Source: Streptosporangiaceae bacterium
GTDB lineage: Bacteria; Actinomycetota; Actinomycetes; Streptosporangiales; Streptosporangiaceae
DNA: 8,922 bases
Direction: 5' to 3'
Assembly: GCA_030050125.1 (NCBI GenBank)
Contig: JASIJN010000257.1
Coordinates: forward strand, 1-8,922
Part shown: piece by piece, positions 6,331 through 8,922 of the stretch
How positions within the stretch are numbered: the first letter of the stretch is position 1
How the letters are laid out: every line of letters starts with the position of its first letter
Program-made: the position numbers and the translations under genes
The notes under the pieces: model-generated
Databases searched by the model: none
The model's input: the letters and a program-made list of their open reading frames with translations, nothing else
Told to the model about the DNA's origin: nothing

Positions 6331-8694
6331 ATGGTGACCTATGCGACCCAGGAAGCGGGAGCGCGGGCAAAGCGGTCAGCGGTTTCGGTTGGAGATCCGA
6401 TTCTGGTTTCCAAGATCACGGTGCCGCGCGTACCGGAGTGGGTCGTACCGCGCCCGCGGATCACCAGGCTGATCACCCAGGGGACCCGGTGGTGCCCGCT
6501 CACGGTCGTCACTGCTACCGCGGGCGCGGGCAAGACGATGGCCCTGGCGGTGTGGGCGGCGGCGCAGCCAGGCGCTGTTGCCTGGCTCTCCGTGGATGAG
6601 TACGACAACCGCCCGGGGGTCTTCTGGCCCTACGTGGTCGGCGCGCTGCGCAGATCCGGGGTGGCCCTGCCGAGGGCACTGTCGGCCGCGGCGCGGGGGC
6701 GCGCCGCCGAGCATGCGTTCTTGCTGCGGCTGTTGTCGGCGCTGGCTTCCCAGGACCCGCCGGTGACCCTGATCCTCGATGACTTCCATCTGCTGACGGA
6801 GCCAAAAATCCTCAGCGGGCTCGATTTCGCCCTGCGGAATGCGGGACCTGGACTGCGTCTGGTGATCTCCTCGCGGATGGACCCGCTGCTGCCGCTGCAC
6901 CGCCGCCGGCTGGCCGGCGAACTGACCGAGATCCGGACCAGTGACCTCGCGTTTACCGTCAGTGAAGCTGGCCAGCTCATGGGCCAGCACGGCAGCCAGC
7001 TATCGGCAGATTCGCTGGAGTGCCTCACCCGCCGGGCCGAGGGATGGGCGGCTGGTATCCGCCTGGCCGCGCTGTCCATGGACGCCCATCCCGACCCGGA
7101 CCAATTCGTCAAAGAACTGATCAGCGAGGACAGCGCCCTGACCAGCTTCCTGGTGGAGGAGGTGCTTAACGCCCAGCCGCCTGAGGTTCGGGAGGTTCTG
7201 CTGAGCACCTCGATCCTCGAGCAGGTCAGCGCTGACGCCGCTAGCGACCTGACTGGCAATGAGCGGGCCGACGGAATCTTAACGGCCCTGGCGCACGCAA
7301 ACACGTTTGTCCAGCCGATCGGCGGTGGGTGGTTCCGCTACCACACCCTGTTCGCGGAGGTGTTGCGTCTCAAGCTGAGGCACCAGTTTCCGGACCGGAG
7401 CGCCGCATTGCATCTGCGCGCCGCTCGTTGGTACGAACGGAACGGTCGGCTCGCCGACGCGGTGCGGCACGCCGCCCAGGCCGGCGACTGGCAGCTTGCC
7501 GCCAGCATGGTCATCGACGGGCTGGCGGTCAGCGAGATCATCGACTCGGGACGAGGCCATTCCCTGGCCGAGGAGTTCGCGGGAATGCCGGCCGGGGAAA
7601 CCTGGAGTACGCCCCAGCCGTACTTCGTCTCCGCAGCGGTAGCGCTGGTCCGGCACGGGCGCGAAGTTTGCGCTGCGGCGCTCGATGTCGCGGAAGGCTG
7701 CCTCGAGCGACTGCACACCGACCAGGAAGCCGCATGCCGACTCGCCGCGGCCATGCTCCGTCTCGCGATATTTCGCCGGACCGGGAATCTCGCCGGCGCG
7801 ATGGGCGCGGCCGCCAGTGCCGAGACGATGGCTCGCGCGCTTCCGGCCGGGACGCTTGCTCAGCATCCCAGAATGCAGGCGCGGCTGCTGTCCGCCCGCG
7901 GCGCCGTGGAACTCTGGTCTGGCAATCTTGACGACGCGGCCGTCACTCTGGACGCTGGCCTGACCACTGCGGCGGAGTCGGGCGGAAGCTATGAACGAGC
8001 CGACTGCCTGGGTTATCTCGCTCTCGTAGAAGCCCTGCGAGGCCGACTGGGGCGCGCGGCGGACCTGGCTGCCCGGGCACGGTCGGCCCTGACCGCCCAC
8101 GAGCAGCGGTCGCCTGCTCCGCGCCCGAACTCCGCAGCGCTCATCGCCCTCGCCTGGGTACACCTGGAGCATCATGATCTGCGCGAAGCCGACCAAGCGC
8201 TCAAGGAGATGAACGTCACGCTGACCGTAAGCCCCGACAGGTTCCTCAGCGGGCTGGCTTGTTCCGTGGCGGCCCGAGGCGCCCTTCTCGAGGGTAACGC
8301 TGCCATGGCCGAACGGTATCTGGCCAAGGCACGATCCGGGTGGAGCGTACCGGCCTGGCTCGAGCCACGACTGATGGTGGTCGAGTCACAGGTGGCCGCG
8401 GCCGTAGGCATCCACCAGCGGCCGTGGGTGCGAGCTCAGCGTTACGATACTCTCTCGGCTTCGTCGGATACCTCAGGTGAGGCCACCGGGCCGCTCGCTG
8501 TCGAGCCGCTCACCGGACGCGAGCAAGAGGTGCTGCGTCACCTTTCAGACATGCTGAGCACCGAGGAAATCGCTAGCGAGATGTTCATCTCGGCCAACAC
8601 CGTGAAGTCACATCTCAAAAGCATCTTCCGCAAGCTCGCGGCGGATCGCCGCAGCGAGGCAGTTCGCCGGGCCCGCCAGCTCGAGCTGATCTGA
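6331..8694 (+). CDS. LuxR-family transcriptional regulator, large ATP-binding (LAL/MalT-like)
   Basis: 787 aa, within the usual LAL range. The N-terminal block LVSKITVPRVPEWVVPRPRI (25-44) is typical of the MalT/LAL group. Walker A is ATAGAGKT (62-69, Lys68), Walker B LILDD (147-151), and LVISSRMDP (177-185) fits the sensor strand of STAND ATPases. FRYHTLFAEVLRLKL (335-349) marks the winged-helix part. Residues about 360-690 are alanine-rich helical repeats of the TPR type, the likely ligand-sensing region. A linker (695-725) leads to the DNA-binding HTH (726-787), with LTGREQEVL and IASEMFISANTVKSHLKSIFRKL. All expected domains are intact. Start: ATG 6331 is followed directly by GTG; the nearest purine-rich site, GGGAG (6314-6318), is 12 nt away, so the start is less certain or weakly translated. 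Codon 317 is TTA. The target genes are unknown; tandem repeats upstream suggest autoregulation. Confidence 0.93.
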   Translation: MVTYATQEAGARAKRSAVSVGDPILVSKITVPRVPEWVVPRPRITRLITQGTRWCPLTVVTATAGAGKTMALAVWAAAQPGAVAWLSVDEYDNRPGVFWPYVVGALRRSGVALPRALSAAARGRAAEHAFLLRLLSALASQDPPVTLILDDFHLLTEPKILSGLDFALRNAGPGLRLVISSRMDPLLPLHRRRLAGELTEIRTSDLAFTVSEAGQLMGQHGSQLSADSLECLTRRAEGWAAGIRLAALSMDAHPDPDQFVKELISEDSALTSFLVEEVLNAQPPEVREVLLSTSILEQVSADAASDLTGNERADGILTALAHANTFVQPIGGGWFRYHTLFAEVLRLKLRHQFPDRSAALHLRAARWYERNGRLADAVRHAAQAGDWQLAASMVIDGLAVSEIIDSGRGHSLAEEFAGMPAGETWSTPQPYFVSAAVALVRHGREVCAAALDVAEGCLERLHTDQEAACRLAAAMLRLAIFRRTGNLAGAMGAAASAETMARALPAGTLAQHPRMQARLLSARGAVELWSGNLDDAAVTLDAGLTTAAESGGSYERADCLGYLALVEALRGRLGRAADLAARARSALTAHEQRSPAPRPNSAALIALAWVHLEHHDLREADQALKEMNVTLTVSPDRFLSGLACSVAARGALLEGNAAMAERYLAKARSGWSVPAWLEPRLMVVESQVAAAVGIHQRPWVRAQRYDTLSASSDTSGEATGPLAVEPLTGREQEVLRHLSDMLSTEEIASEMFISANTVKSHLKSIFRKLAADRRSEAVRRARQLELI

Positions 8695-8711
8695 TCTCGC
8701 CGACGTATACA

Positions 8712-8765
8712 ACGTTCGAGCTGAGGGGTCACAAACAACAGCTCGCACGTCCGGCAGCACGCCGG
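8712..8765 (+). terminator. Two consecutive hairpins behind the LuxR gene
   Basis: ACGTTCGAGCTG (8712-8723) pairs with CAGCTCGCACGT (8739-8750) at 11 of 12 positions around a 15-nt loop, beginning 17 nt after the stop codon. It is followed without a gap by CCGGC-AGCAC-GCCGG (8751-8765). No T tract follows beyond TGTTC, so this would be a U-less actinobacterial-type terminator or an mRNA-stabilising 3' end. Confidence 0.5.
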
Positions 8766-8788
8766 TGTTCACGGGCGCGGGTCGATCG

Positions 8789-8850
8789 GAAAATGTCAAG
8801 TTTACCTCCAGCAATCTTTCAGTAAATGGTCAGACTAATAGCTGACATTG
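8789..8850. other. AT-rich island with nested inverted repeats
   Basis: Only 23 of 62 bases are G or C, in sharp contrast with everything else in the window. AATGTCA (8792-8798) is inverted as TGACATT (8843-8849). Inside it, TTTAC (8801-8805) is inverted as GTAAA (8822-8826). A competing GTCAG/CTGAC pair (8829-8833, 8842-8846) shares bases with the outer stem. No coding frame is convincing. It may be the promoter or operator region of a gene beyond the right edge, or a small patch of foreign origin. Promoter hexamers at acceptable spacing were not found. Confidence 0.4.
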
Positions 8851-8854
8851 TCGA

Positions 8855-8900
8855 GGTGCCTCCCGGGCGCCAGGTCTCCATGCCGTGCCCGGGAGGCACC
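8855..8900. terminator. Long GC-rich hairpin near the right edge
   Basis: GGTGCCTCCCGGGC (8855-8868) and GCCCGGGAGGCACC (8887-8900) form a perfect 14-bp inverted repeat. It extends to 16 bp (8855-8870 with 8885-8900) by one G:T and one C:G pair, leaving a 14-nt loop. It has no T tract on either side. It is best read as a terminator, possibly bidirectional between the LuxR gene and a convergent gene outside the window. A leader hairpin of a downstream gene is the alternative. Confidence 0.55.
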
Positions 8901-8922
8901 CCAGAGCGCGCCCCGCCGGCCC

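Noticed and set aside
8608..8814. Minus-strand 68-codon frame with GGAGG then TTG near 8803
   Set aside because: It overlaps the HTH-coding end of the regulator, needs a TTG start, and would run through the two 3' hairpins; no family resemblance.

Overview
The window is very GC-rich DNA with strong G/C preference at third codon positions, compact spacing and GGAGG-type ribosome sites. The proteins are a mycobacterial-type arylsulfatase, a flippase-like/pseudokinase membrane protein, a GAP/Sap-family membrane protein and a large MalT/LAL-type LuxR regulator. Together these point to a high-GC actinobacterium. The genus cannot be fixed from the sequence. No rRNA, tRNA, CRISPR array, transposase or integrase gene is visible.

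All genes lie on the + strand. Positions 1-221 are non-coding as far as I can see and carry two abutting inverted repeats (126-169) ahead of a 781-aa cytoplasmic arylsulfatase (222-2567). After 74 bp comes an 822-aa membrane protein (2642-5110): an N-terminal membrane block, a degenerate kinase-like middle and a C-terminal LPG-synthase-TM/UPF0104 flippase-like domain. After 38 bp comes a 224-aa six-helix GAP (Sap) family protein (5149-5823). These three could form one unit for handling a sulfated or other anionic envelope lipid, but that is inference from neighbourhood.

A second block follows. It has a 150-bp spacer, a likely 50-aa small protein (5974-6126) and a 204-bp spacer with a tandem 20-bp operator-like repeat at exactly 22-bp period (6211-6252). 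It ends with a 787-aa ATP-binding LuxR-family regulator (6331-8694). The last 228 bp hold two hairpins right behind the regulator, an AT-rich island (8789-8850) with nested inverted repeats, and a long GC-rich hairpin (8855-8900).

The most interesting signals are regulatory. (1) A 24-bp dyad element is shared upstream of the sulfatase and the flippase-like gene, with all four differences being transitions. (2) Tandem 22-bp-spaced dyads precede the regulator, and the 10-bp core of the first recurs inverted before the small ORF. (3) Single TTA leucine codons occur in the membrane protein and in the regulator. (4) The kinase-like domain has lost its catalytic residues.
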